The notes under the pieces: generated by a model
Database searches by the model: none
The model's input: only the letters and a program-made list of their open reading frames with translations
What the model was told of the DNA's origin: nothing
Translations under genes and position numbers: made by a program
Part shown: piece after piece, positions 1 through 12,512 of the stretch
How the letters are laid out: each line of letters starts with the position of its first letter
How positions within the stretch are numbered: position 1 is the first letter of the stretch
Assembly: GCA_026119935.1 (NCBI GenBank)
Contig: JALRMH010000026.1
Coordinates: 186,001 to 250,000, forward strand
DNA: 64,000 bases
Origin: Endothia cerciana
Taxonomy: Eukaryota > Ascomycota > Sordariomycetes > Diaporthales > Cryphonectriaceae
Direction: 5' to 3'

Positions 1-3000
1 CGTAGAACGTATCGTCAAGTTCTGGCCCATCCTGGAGGATATCGTAGACAAGAGGGAGCCTCTCGAGCTTCCACGTCGGCCCTCTCAGCAGGTATGAGTT
101 GATTCTGCCGTATACGCAGTGTAGCGGATCCTTCAGCACGGTCAGGGCGTGACGGGCAAAGGCAACGATAGCGTTTGACACCGGCCCTGCGTCGACCTGG
201 GGTTTGCACGACTCCACGAGTTCGGAGAGGAGTAGCCATATCTGCTCCTTCTCCTCATACGACGAGTCATTAATCTTGGCCGCCATCTTTGAGATGCTGA
301 CGAGTGCTTCTTTTCTAATGCTGGTGTGCTCCGAGGCCAGCAATGACACGACGGATGCCGCGTAGCCCTCTTCCACGAGCTCGTCTGCCTCTTTCGTCGC
401 CCACTTCGAAAGAGCAGAGGTGTCTTTGGACGAGGCAGCTGGTGCGAATAGCAGCTCTGTGAGCGCTTCTTGCGAGCCAGTGTCATCGTCATGCTTGCCC
501 TCCGGCCCAGGCGCTCCATCATCCTTGCCAGCGGAGAAAGCTGCGCCCCATCTTTGTAGCTCGCGCGAGACATGAGACTTTTTCGCGTGCTTCTTCAGCA
601 ACTTGGCCGCAGAAGGCTTCGCAGCGAAGGCCGACTCGAATCTTTCAAGCAGCCGATCGAATTTACCGTCATCCTTGTCCTCGCCTCTTGAGTAGTTCAA
701 GTAATCAGCAACGACACGTGCCAGTAAGGAAAGATCGCCGTCGCTTGCCGAGCTGATGGTGAATGGAAGTTGTTCCATGAACGCGAGGGTAAATGGGCTT
801 ATTGAGGTTGAACCCTCTTGCTCCCCGCTGCCCGTATCGTTATAGAACTCTCGAATCATCTCAAGATACTTGATGGGAGCCGTTGCGCATCTTGACGCGC
901 TGTTATCAAGCAGTGACCAAAGTGCATCACAAGTGGATACTTCGCCCGAGCCATTGACTGACTGCAGGGTGTCTAGAAGCGGCATGGAGCTACTGCTCGC
1001 AGACTGGATGAGCTGGTGCTCTTCTGCGACTGTACTAAGAGCATTCCTGAGTCCGTCCAACGAGACTCCTGCCGGAGCAGTAATGAAGACTTTGAGTAAG
1101 GCAACGAAAGGTGACACTGGCAGACCCTGAGATTTAGCGAACCATCTCATACCTGGGGAATACCCGGCTATGGCGAGCAGATTCTCAAGTTCCACTAGCC
1201 GCAGCTTGCGGTCTTCGTCGCTTTTCTGCTCCTCGCCGAGAGATTTGAATGCCTGAATTAAAAGCGGTGACACATCGAATTTGGCCATCAGAGCCACTTG
1301 TGGGATGACCTCGTAGTACAGCCGCAGCAGCCGACTCGCCGCCTCACGCTGCAGTAGATCCGAGTCTCCTACACCTCTGTAGCACGCGATGACCTCCTTC
1401 GTACCCGGAGCTCGTTGACAGAATTCATCAACGAGCTTCCGAGCCGAGTCATCCCACATTGACCGATGCTGAGTCTTTGCTGCTTCTCTGTGAAACTCCA
1501 GGGCTGCTTGAAGCTTCTGCATTGCCACCACCAGCAGTCGCATGACGATGAAAGGTATGAGCTCCGAACTCTGGGCCAAACACTTGACGAGGATCTTCTG
1601 GGTCATGGGACGGGGTAGTATGTTGTCAATGATGATAGATGTCGGCGGAGGAACGCGAGCATATCCATTCGCGTGGCCGAAGTAGTCTGGAATGGGCTGT
1701 TCGACTGCCTTGTACAGGAACGCAGAGTAACCCATCCATGTGGCCGAAAGCTTGGGATCGAATGTGAAGGTCTGCCTGTCGATGAAATATCGAGCCACCA
1801 ATTCGGGGGCCGCTTCGAAGATGGCGAGAAGCAACTCGCTCTGCTTGAGATCCGAGTATGGCTTTAAGCACTTGACGAAGTCGGCGAGAAGGACATTGCG
1901 CACTGGGACGTCGTCCCGAAATTTATTTATCCACGTGATGCTTTCCAGACCAGGCTCGACCTCATCCTCGGCGGAGGGAGGCGCAACGTCGTCGGGGTCG
2001 ACATGCCTAGGATAGTATCCAGATTGCGGCCTCAAGATTCCCGCTGCCGATGAGGTGCACGCAACTGTGAGGAATGCGTGGACAGCATCTTTAACTGACG
2101 GTTTCCCGTCCTCGGAAGTATTGTGCTCATAGTGGTAAAGAGACGCGAACCGGCTCAAGGCCATGGAGTTGAGCAGTTTGCCCTTTATGTGTCCGGGGAG
2201 CCTGTCATCCTTGAGAACGTGGTTCCGGAGTGTATCGAGAATCTCAATGATGAGATAAGGCGGATCGCCCTTCAAGGATTTTGTCAGGGCAAGGGGGAGC
2301 TCCTTCTGCGACAGCAATTCCACCTTCGCCTCTGTGTGCAAGAACTTGAGCGCACTCAGGAAGAGTCGGATGGCGATCGTACGGGCTGATGGCCTCTTCA
2401 CATCTTCCACACTCTCGCCGAGATAGCGAATGCCCATATTTCGGGCCAAGGACTTGAACATGAGGTTTCTCGCGCGGAAAACCGGTTTCGCCAGAGTTCC
2501 GCCGTCAAGACAGATCACCTCCCTTAGCAGCCTTAGAGTCGGGGATATTATGAACTCCTTGCTCTTGTCCATCGAGAGGTTCCGGGCGATGAGTTCCTGT
2601 TGACGCTTCTGCAGGAGTGTCCGGCCAATGCCCAGCCCGTCTGCCGTGAGCTCAAGCCTCTGTGATATGAACTTCAACAGCAGGGCCAGAGTCACCGCTA
2701 CCGCCGACATGACGTTGTCATTGTTCGAGTGGGCCGCATAGCTCCATGTTTCCATGATGTCCGGGAAATACGTCGTCTCGGACTCGCCATTTTGTCGTTT
2801 CGCGGAACCAAGGTAGTCTTTTAGGATCTGGACTTGCTCGTCGTTGGCGCCTTCTTCTGACAGTACCCGATCGAGGAATACTTTAAATGATTGCAACCCT
2901 ATCGTGCACAGGGTCAGTATATAAGGGCGATCAAAGGGAAGGTGACGGGTTGCGGAGTACCATGTCTGGCTTTCTGCAAGTCCTGCTCAAATGCTAGGAG

Positions 3001-3111
3001 CTGCTGGAGTTGCCGGCTGTTGTAGATCTCCTCGCTTGTCGGAGCCTCATGGACGATCTTCTGCCTCTTGCGCGGGTTCGCATCGGCTCCTCGAGATGAC
3101 CTCTTCCCCAT
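1..3111 (-). CDS. URB1: URB1/Npa1 ribosome biogenesis protein (partial, 3' end outside window)
   Basis: Large nucleolar HEAT-type protein that acts in early pre-60S assembly (family knowledge from yeast Urb1/Npa1). The protein starts MGKRSSRGADANPRKRQK, a basic NLS-like stretch. It continues with the family's N-terminal signature (HEAPTSEEIYNSRQLQQLL, then EQDLQKARHG). Exon 1 is 2961-3111. A 62-nt intron (2899-2960, GTACTC..ATAG, branch CTGAC) joins RHG to LQSFKVFLDRVL in phase. Exon 2 is open from 2898 to base 1, so about 1016 residues are visible. Yeast Urb1 is about 1760 residues, so a large C-terminal part is missing only because the window ends. The visible part is helical and repeat-like, with no catalytic motif. 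It is divergent from DIB1, with 384 bp between start codons. Confidence 0.88.
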
Positions 3112-3495
3112 ATTATCGGTGTCAGCGTGAAGATATTATTTGGGGATGTTTGTTCGGAAGCACTCTCCCTCCCACCGTTGCAACAGCCATCGTCGATGGA
3201 AAGTTGCGAAATTCTGCCGATATTTCTGTCACCGCCAAACTTTTGGGTTATCTTATCGGCTGCTGCGCGGTCTATCGTGCGGTACGGATGTACCATAGTA
3301 CTGCCGTTCTACGCGACGCGCTAATTTAGGCTGCTCCGTTTCCCACCGACTTCGACCGCACGTCACAGAGCACGCTGACTTCTCTCAACTACAACAACCC
3401 CGGAACAGGTCCCCTTGCGTACACGCGACTTCAGCCAGTCCCGAACGGGTCCATCAACAATACACGTATACCGGAAAAGAAGATTCATTGCCACC
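3112..3495. promoter_or_regulatory. Bidirectional promoter between URB1 and DIB1
   Basis: The 384 bp separate two outward-facing start codons, so both promoters must lie here or overlap the neighbouring exons. It contains the near-palindrome TACCATAGTAC at 3291-3301, which recurs in the gene-poor region at 40-45 kb. Pairing a ribosome-assembly gene with a splicing gene suggests co-regulation, but that is inference. Confidence 0.55.
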
Positions 3496-4017
3496 ATGGG
3501 TTCCGTCGTTCTCCCTCATCTCGAGTCCGGCTGGCACGTCGACCAGGCGATCGTCTCCGAAGACGAGCGCCTCGTCGTTATCCGCTTCGGCCGTGACCAC
3601 GACCCAGACTGCATGCGCCAGGACGAGGTCCTCTACAAGATCGCCGAGCGCGTCAAGAACTTCGCCGTCATCTACGTCTGCGACATCGATCGCGTGCCCG
3701 ACTTCAACACCATGTACGAGCTGTACGATCCGTGCACCGTCATGTTCTTCTTCGTTGGTCGCCTTCCCTGCCCATTTCTCCCATGCCTACCCCGTGTGAT
3801 CCACGTTGGCGACATCTTTGCTGACTTGAAGCACTCTGCGCAGCGAAACAAACACATCATGTGCGATCTAGGCACCGGTAACAACAACAAGCTGTCATTC
3901 GTACTCGAGGACAAACAGGAGCTCATCGACATCATCGAGACGATCTACCGAGGCGCCAAGAAGGGTCGTGGTCTGGTCGTCAGCCCCAAGGACTACTCCA
4001 CAAGATATCGCTACTAG
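3496..4017 (+). CDS. DIB1: DIB1/Dim1, U5 snRNP 15-kDa thioredoxin-like protein
   Basis: Component of the U5 snRNP and U4/U6.U5 tri-snRNP, essential for pre-mRNA splicing (family knowledge). Exon 1 is 3496-3753 and exon 2 is 3844-4017, giving 143 residues, the usual size. The N-terminus MGSVVLPHLESGWHVDQAI and the C-terminus GLVVSPKDYSTRYRY are near-invariant in the family. The start sits in a strong Kozak context (GCCACCATGG). The 90-nt intron 3754-3843 (GTTGGT..GCGCAG) restores the conserved FFF-RNKHIMCD junction. It is a multiple of three and has no in-frame stop, so an unspliced message would carry a 30-residue insert in the thioredoxin-like fold. It is convergent with PAG1. Confidence 0.95.
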   Translation: MGSVVLPHLESGWHVDQAIVSEDERLVVIRFGRDHDPDCMRQDEVLYKIAERVKNFAVIYVCDIDRVPDFNTMYELYDPCTVMFFFVGRLPCPFLPCLPRVIHVGDIFADLKHSAQRNKHIMCDLGTGNNNKLSFVLEDKQELIDIIETIYRGAKKGRGLVVSPKDYSTRYRY

Positions 4018-4632
4018 ATGGTGAGGACCTATAGCGGGTTTGTCAGGCTGTCTCACCAGAGCTTATCCCCGAGTTGGTCATCCCACAAGACAGAAGGCTA
4101 TAGCATTGGGAGACGTCTCACGTACAACATGAGGTCGCCCCACTGGAGATTGTTCCACGAGATGAAAAAGCTCACACCCTGGTGGTTTACCCTAGAGGGC
4201 ATGATCCCACGGGAGGCAATCGGAGCATGGGCGATTTATCGATTCCGCGTACGATCACGCCAGGGTTGACTTGAAATTTTCCGGTTGGTCTCACTAAATC
4301 AAACGCATACATCACACTTTTGAATCATGCTAATGCTCGCCGCGAGAAGATGTGACATTGTTCGCAACAGGTACGCCTTCCCTTCTGCGCCGTCCATCAA
4401 ATTTGAGAAGCTCGAGGACAAGTTCTTGCCTTAGCTGAGCCGTCTCCCTGTGCGCCGTAAATCCGTCGTATCAAATCATTCCAGGAGTACAATTCTATTT
4501 ACGCAGGACTGCAGACATGTACTGTACATTTGCACTCTCATCCGTTCCCTCCCACCTGCATATCATAGTATTAGTTAGAATCAAATCTCAGCAGATCTTT
4601 GGATTTCAAGTAATGTCCGACCCTCGGGTCCC
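4018..4632. other. Convergent intergenic region, DIB1 and PAG1 3' ends
   Basis: 615 bp between two converging stop codons. It should hold both 3' UTRs and polyadenylation sites. The short open frames inside match nothing I recognise, and I see no repeat. Confidence 0.5.
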
Positions 4633-7600
4633 TCAAAGCATGTCACTATGTGGCGCATTTTGCGCATATGCATTTGGCATCCTGGGGACTGGGTCGCCAC
4701 CACTAGGCCTCCCCCACTCCGGCAGTGCCTCCAGAGACCGTCCGCCCGTCAGGCCTCTCACGCGGGACCGACTCTGATTCGGCGGACGCCTGACCATGTT
4801 CTCCAAGAAAAAACTCCCCTCATTCTGTCCAGGCATGCCGGCACTGTCCTCCGCATCAGAGAAGACGTCTTCAGGGAGCTCATCATCAGACGCGAAATTA
4901 GGCTGGTACGAAGCCGGCGCCGACGGCGAAGTGATCGACCGCGAATGAAGACCAGGCCGACTCGAGGAGGCGAACGCGCCAGGATTCATCGCGTTGCTAA
5001 TGCCCTCGCGCGCACTCATCACCGGTCTGTTGTCGGCGAAGCCGTTCTGGAAGGACGTGTTGTTCTCGTTTCCGGCCATGCTTAGGATGGGCAGGACCTG
5101 CTCGTCGTACAGCGAGCGCGACTCGAACGTGTCGGGCGCGTACTCTGTGATGGTGCGAGATGAGCGTCCATCACTTGGGGGACTCTGGGGGAGATCATCG
5201 AAGAAATCATCGAGACTGTCGAGCTTCGACACTAGATCACCAGCACCGCCCTCCCCGCGGCCCTCGTCCGACATCATCGTGTCGGTCCGATCCGAGACAG
5301 GGAAGTAGCCATAGGGGAACTCATCTGCGTGGAACTCCACATCGGGCGTTGGCGTTGCCTCGACGGTCATGCCGCCCTCGGTCTGACACATATAGAAGGC
5401 GGCGTGAATGTTGGCGCGGGTGGAATCTGTCTTCTTGGCGGGCACGGGAATCGCCCATCCAGAGTCCTCAGGTATGCCGAACAAGCTCTGGGTACGCTCG
5501 TACTCTTTACGAACGGCTTTGGAGGTTGGACGGGTCATGCTCATGCGAAGGTGATGCTTATCCATGGACGAGCCGGACATGGTCATGATGTTGTCCAGGA
5601 CGCTGAGGGCTTCCATGCAGAACTCGCTTTGTAGAAGGCGCAGAAGTGGCGAGATGAGATCGGAGCCGTGGCCAGCCATCTCGGGTTTGCGCATGTCGAT
5701 TTCGGGGATGATGACCCGAAGGACGCGCATGGTGTTTATCTTGACCCAGGCCAGTCTGTTGGTGAGCATGCCCATCAGAGTCGTTATCATTGCGAAGTTA
5801 AGCTCTGGTAGGAACGACTCCTTGAGGGCGGCGAGTGTCTGCATGATGAAATCCTTTGGTGTCTCGTGGTGTCGTGAGAGGTATTCGTTGAGCACCATGG
5901 CTAAGCTTGACAGACCCTGTGCAAGGGCAACTTGTAGCAGATTCTCGGCCGTCTGGACCACATCCTCGGCCAGGATGTTCTGTTCCGTCGCGTAGAGAAA
6001 CCGGGGCAGATTCGCTATGACAGCAAAGAAAATGCGGTCGTCGCCGCCGACTAGTGAGTCACTGGGCAGACAAATCATCCTGTCGATAGTCTTAAGGGTG
6101 GCGTCCAGACAAATAGAAGATCGGAGGCCCTTGTATAGAAGGGGCTGCAACCCCTCAAACTGGCCATCCCATTTCGCAGGCTGTCCTTCCATGAGCGATC
6201 GCCGTGCAGAAGCTTGTTGTAGGTCAATCTTGTCCATGTACTCGTTGAGCATCTCTACTGACTCCAAGAACTCCCGCTCGTTGATTGACTCCATGCATGC
6301 ACATGTAGTCCAGAAGAGCTGTGGGAAGCTGGACAGTTGTTCAGCATCCAGCTTAGCGATAAGTGTCTTCAGCGTAGTCAGAATCTCCATCGCGAAAGAC
6401 TGTATTTCAGCATCTTCATCGGCCACCGTGTTCGACAGCCTGGCAAGCATATCGCCCAGCATGTACTGATCCAGAGCAGTCAGAATGCACCTGAATATCT
6501 GGAATGAGCGACAAGCCAGGTGTCGGACAGGGCACGTCGTGGCCCATGTAAGGGACAAGCGACCCCACTGTTCCTTGATTCCGGGGAAGGTAAGCTCGAA
6601 GGTCTCTACGACTCTGGTGGCGAGGAACTCCATGCTTGGTGGCACTTTGGTATCATGGTCGGTGACCTTGCCGTTGCTGTCTTCGTAGCTCCAGACGACA
6701 GAGCGGTCATGCCGCCGAATCAACTCTATGAGATCCTCGATGGGCTTCTTGGTCTCCTCAGGCGTCTCGTCATCGAGCTTCGAAATGACTAACTCGTGAA
6801 TGAGGTGAACCAGCATCTCTCGTGCTTGGTCTTGGACCAGTGGCGTGTAATGGTCCCACAGAACAGAGACTACTTGCAGGAGCACTGGTATGCTCTCCTT
6901 CTGCAGATTGACGGGAGACACCATGAGATCAACAAGCAAGATCAGCGAGAGTTGACCTAGCGAAAAACCTGCTTGCTTGGTCCCGACTGGCAGAGCATCG
7001 GCGAGATCTGCACAGTATGGGAAGTGATTGATGTCCAGCGGAGGGGCCACCGTCTCCCGCTTTTCATTGGGTACCATTGCTTTGGGAGTGATCTGTAGCA
7101 GCAAGAATTCCACGACCTTATGACCAGGGTTGCTGCTTGTGCTAGCCAGGAATACCACGATCTGCTTGGCATACTCGACAAAGTTCTGCTCTCGGCGTTC
7201 GAGACACAATTGCATGATGAAGTCTAGCACAAGACGAACGTTGCCAGGGTACGGGCCAGTTGCGAGAGCTTGCCAAAGGGCTTGCACTTCGTTGTGAAGC
7301 GCCGCGCTTGACTTGATGGTGATCTCGAGCAGATTTGCCAGTAAAACGTAGGACTGTCCGGTTGGACCGCCATTCGGATCGACCTTGAGCTCGACCGACT
7401 GAATCCAAGGCAGGATGACGGCAATAACGCTCCTCTGGTTGACGGGCTGCAGGTCCTTGAAATAAAATGTAAACTCGGAGAAAAGGTAGAACGCCAATTC
7501 AGCATGCTGTTTCGAGAGCCTCTCGGATATCTTGTATTGGGCGAGCTTGTAGACAGCCTTCGTCTTGTCGGAGATGCTGATGTCAAAGTCTCGAATCTTG

Positions 7601-10600
7601 GAAGCCTTGGCTTGCAAGTGACGTTCCTCGATGGCTTGGAGCACCTGTGCAGACCTCGATCTGATCTCGCTCTGGTCATTGCCAAGAGTGAACAGGCAAA
7701 GGCCAAGGAGTTTCCAGAAGGGTGAGGGATAGTCCGGATAATCCAGAAGAACTTCTGTAACCACGGTAAAGTAGCTCTCGAGTACCTTGGGGATATCGGT
7801 CAGATAGCAGCGAGATATACAGTGTTCCAAGAGGTAGGGGAACTCTTGGTTGTAGACGATCACATTTTTCAGGGCTCGTCTGCCGATCAACTTCGGTCGG
7901 TCATTGCCGCTGCTGAAAATTGTCTCGATCCAGGCAAGCATTCGACGAACGTCAAATTGCAAGGCCGCACCGCTTTCGGTTGTGACACTGATGGGACCTG
8001 CACAGAGCGCAGCCATGGCACTCAGGGCTGCCGTCCTGAGGTTACGCTTCTCGATCTCCATTGCTGCTGATGCTGTGTTCCTCTCGCCCATATTCTGCTG
8101 GTCAATCATGGATCGTCTCATGCTGTCTTCTCTCTGGCGAATGTGAGGCTGGTTGGGCGAGAACCCGCACCACTCTTCCATCAAAGCGAATGAGGACTTG
8201 CGAGCTTCGAAGGTCATCCATCTCGACGGGTCCGCTGTTCTGTTGATGCCCTCAAACAGCTCCTCCATCAAACCGCAGTAATGCCGCCGCAGCTTCTGAA
8301 ACTCCCAGTCCATCTGGACCTCTCCGTCCATCAGGAATAACTTCATGTCTTTGGCATACGAGACAAGATTATTGACTATCCAGTCATCTTGGTACACCTC
8401 GGGTTCTTTCAAGAAATGCGACGTGAGTTTGTATACGTGCGTGATCTCGGTCCTCAACAGATCCATCTTCCGATTTCGACGAGGACTGCTATTCGTCCGT
8501 TGGTGGATTCGAGCTCTGGCCTCATCGTTGCAGCGAGAGGCGTATCCTTGGAGTTCCTCAAGCAACGTCCGGTAGATGTAGATGTTTATCGAGCCCATGG
8601 CAGTGACCACAGCCTCCCTAACAGACACAGAGGAGACAGATAGGAGGGGGTTGAGATACTTGAACAACGTCCGCGCCGACACGATCTTATCGGTTGACGA
8701 GGCAAACGAGCCCTTGCGCAGGTGCGAGTTCCCGTGCAGGGGATTAGACTGTGGGTTCCCGGGGTCCGCCAGCGTCGTACAGGCGAAAACCAAGAACAGC
8801 TTCCACTGCTCGACCAAGAGATCAGGTTGTGTTGTGGGCGTGCGTCCAACGAAGCGCGCACTACCAGGATCGGACCCGTAGTACAAGCCCCTTGAGGGCT
8901 CAGAGAGCAGCGTGATTGTTTTGTACATCTGCAGGATGCGATTGCAGACCAGATCGCGCCCGATGGTGACCGTGAACGGACATTTCTCGTAGGCAAGACG
9001 AATCAGATTGGGAAACAGTTTGAACCACAACGTTGTGTCGTAGGAAACGTCGCTTGTGCAGAGCTCAATCAGTGCGCCCTGGCTATTGTTGTCCTGCATG
9101 TTTCTTTGTATGCGGCTCCGCTCGGCTACCGACAGCTGATCGTCTTTGAAATTCATAACCTGCATGGAATCATTTTCAAGAATGTCGATCAGTCTCAAAG
9201 TGTCTTTCTCCTCACTCGTCGACTTGCCGAGTGCTGTATCAAATTCTGTAATTAGCCGTAAGACGGTGATGGCGAAGTAGCGGACTGTTCGAGACTGAGA
9301 GCAGAGAAAGAACAGGCCATGCGCTTCGATCTGATCGACCTCGGCCCAGATGCTAGACAAATCGAGCTGAAGCCCCCTCTTGTCAGCCCCATTGTTCTCA
9401 CTGGGCTCTGCAACAGCGTGTTTCTGCTTTCGCTGGATCTCCTCGATCCAGATCTGAAGCAGCTCTACATAGAGCCTCAGGGTGTTCTCGATGTGGCCTG
9501 GTCCAAGCATTCCCCCGTCCGACATTGTGGAATATCTGTCGTCAAAATTGAATATGAAACGAGAGAAGCCTGTGGTTACCGGTTGTGCATGGGACTGTCG
9601 TGCAATGGCCTTCAGAGATTGTGCTGAGGAATCAGCGATGTTGTACTGCAGATGAGCTGTCCCCGTGCACAGGAGGTTGATGAGGGAATTAAAAGGTATA
9701 TCTGCTGATAGACAGCGCGGCAGAGCTTGGACGGCCACATAGAGGAGCTCGTAGAATGCCTGTTTCAGATCATAAGGGCTCTGATGGTCATCTTTGCGGA
9801 AGTTGAAAGTATCTGATATCGGGGTCTTGGGGCCAGGACTGCTGAACTTCTCGTCGAGTGCAGCTTGCCCGCCAAAGGTGTTATCGCAGATGATGGTGAT
9901 CTTGCCCAGAATTTCACAAAATTTTTTATAGTACTCTCGCACGGAATCACTCAGCTTGTGGCTGACAACAGGGCCTGTCAAGCCCTCTCTGTCGGAGAAC
10001 GTCGCAGTCGGACTCGCTAACAGGTCGGTCGTAGGTGATGCTATAATCGGTGATGGAGGCATGCGGTCCGGTGGCGCCGGCGGGGCAGGATAGTGTAGCG
10101 GAAACGGAGGGCAGCCTTCTTCTCCCTTTTCCAAATCTGAGATGACAGCCAAGAAGGCCCTAATGCCGATGACCATTTTGTCCGGGTCCAAGTTCTCTAC
10201 CTTCAGGTCTTTGCCAGAGTTGAACTGGTCGGCGTTGACGAGAGGAAAGATGATATTTTTGAAGCAATACTCTGGCTGCTTGAAGCCGATCATTCTGATG
10301 ATCTGTATGAGGGGATCTGCCACCAGAGGATCACTGGCAAGGACGGACCGCCTTGTTGGGGGAAGGATGAGCTTAACAACCTCGTCAAGCTTCCTTGCCG
10401 TCCCGGCTGGGGTATCAACTGTGCGCGTCAAGTACGTCCAGACGAGCCGCGATAGCACTTGCAGGCAGAACGGCTTCGAATAACGATCCTTGAACTTCGT
10501 CTGCAAGGGATATACCAGCTGGAGCCACTGTGATGCAAAAGTCTCTGGAGGCGAGACGCAAAGCATAGTTGCGGTCAGCGGAAACGCGAAAGTCCAGTGT

Positions 10601-12512
10601 CGCGGTTTGACAAATATCTGCGCAAGACGCGGACTGACGTGGCTGAGAACTTCGGCCCACTTCGGATTGTTGAAATCATTGTTGCTCGCCTTCGCAGCGA
10701 TGGGGAGCAGGAGCATCTCCAGCATCTGACAAAACGCTGACTTGACCTTTTGCCCATGCGACCGGGCAAACAACTTCCCCAGTGCTACCATGAAATTGCA
10801 GGTCTGATCCCAGGCTTCAGGAGGGCTGATCCTCAATCTCAGGTGTTTCATTCCGCCCAAGACAAGCTCGATTTTACCCTCGGTGGCATCACGATTGGCA
10901 GATATCGGACTCTTCAGGACACCATGCTCTTGGAGCGAACGGTCGAGATCGGCGATGAAACGTTCAGCAACGCTGTCGAAGTTGATCTCGCTCATAACTC
11001 CGAGTAGCTGTGCGAACAGGTTCCAATTTGCAAGTTTCAAGGGCGAAAACATCAATTGATCCGTGTCCGCGATTTTCAGTTGGCTGAAGATGATGCCTTC
11101 CAGCTTATCCTCCATCTCGGGCGTGATGGATGCCAATGTGCTCTGACTTATCACTTCCAGCAGCACTCGGCACAAGATATAGATCGACACCAGGGACCGA
11201 CGTTCGGCATGAGCGACGTACTCCTGCTTCGACGCGAAAGACTGCCCATTGATCTGGAAAGGATCTCCCATCCCGTTGGGCGGTACAGGTTCGGTGTTCC
11301 TTCTCTGCAGAGAGGCTCCGGGATGAGGCATCTGGCCTTTAGACGCCATGCGTGCTTCGTTCGCAGCATCGCTCTTGCTTTTCCTCCACAGCATCATAGA
11401 GTCGATAAGTGCCTTGGGCTTAAGGCTCGCGATGTGGCCCAGAGCCGATATGCTCTGGTCGAAAGCTGGATCCACGCCTGGGCCGCATATTTGCTCGATC
11501 TGCGGCTCGGGGTCGAAGGGCACAGTGACAGAATCGTTCAGCTTCTCCTCCGCCTGCGCGATGAACTGTGCCAGACTTAGCATGCACCCTGCCACGCGGG
11601 AGCCGTGCCACCTACCGAGGTGAAGAGAACATGTAGAGCATACTCCCCAACGGTCTTCTGGTCGTCCTTGTGGTGTTTTGAGTGGGAATGATGATGCGAA
11701 TGGTCGCGCCTTCGACCGCTGTGTATTCGTTCCAACTTCCGGCTGTTGGTGCTTGCCTCCGTTGCGGACGAAGTCCTCTCAGGCAGCTGACCCGGGCCCA
11801 ACGTCGTACCCGACATGGCTGTAGGCGGGCGGGACCCCGGGGCACTATCACCATCGCCACGGCCGTAGGGATGCATCTCAGCTCGTTCCGGAGTGAGGCC
11901 GGCGCCAGCAGCGGCGATTATCTCTGGGCTCAGCGGGTTGGACGAGGTGCTGGCGTGGCTCCCATTCCTCGAGTGTTGTATGCCATGCACGATCGAGGTC
12001 TGTCTGTGATGGCCATACGAAGAAGCAGCCTTCAAGTCGATCGTCCGTTCAAAGGCACTCCCAGCGGCCGGGCGAGGGGCTGCGGTACCTAAGCGCGAAG
12101 GTGAGTGGGACTGTGACGATGGTTTCGCGACCAGCCCGCCGGACTGTAGTGCCTCTAGGGAGGAATCTCTCGAATGCGCAATGCGCCGTGCGGTCTGTGG
12201 ATCCAGCTCTCCAGCTCTTACTGTCCTGTCCCAGTCCTCGTCCTCCTCATGTATTGGCGACCTGGGCGAGAACTTCAAGGTGTCGTAGGCATGGTCGGGC
12301 AGCGTCGTGGAGGGAGCTGCGTACGGAAGGATTCACGTCAGCACGCGGCAAGTTTGACAGCGCCTGGCCTTCGGAGAGCGGCAGGTAGCTTCAACGATCA
12401 GGAGACCGCAGCCTGGGCGACGTCCGAGTGATGTGACGACTAGCTGGCAAATACGGGCAGGAAGGCAGTTCTGAGGGTGCTTAGGTGGGTAGGCAGGGCG
12501 TTGAGGATTCAT
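4633..12512 (-). CDS. PAG1: Furry/Mor2/Pag1 (Tao3) cell morphogenesis protein
   Basis: Giant HEAT/armadillo-like scaffold of the RAM/MOR network, which works with NDR kinases (Cbk1/Orb6) in polarised growth (family knowledge). Main exon 4633-11565; exon 2 11616-12316; inferred exon 1 12455-12512. The 50-nt intron 11566-11615 joins EYALHVLFTS to FIAQAEEKLN exactly in phase. The following motif, TVPFDPEPQIEQICGPGVDP, is the family hallmark. Upstream of KFSPRSPIHEEDEDWDRT an in-frame stop occurs before any ATG, so a further exon is needed. The ATG at 12512 (MNPQRPAYPPKHPQ) fits through a 138-nt intron (12317-12454) with matching phase. The model gives 2563 residues, in the expected range. Exon 2 is low-complexity and Ser/His-rich; the C-terminus is disordered. 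The first exon is the uncertain part. Confidence 0.9.
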
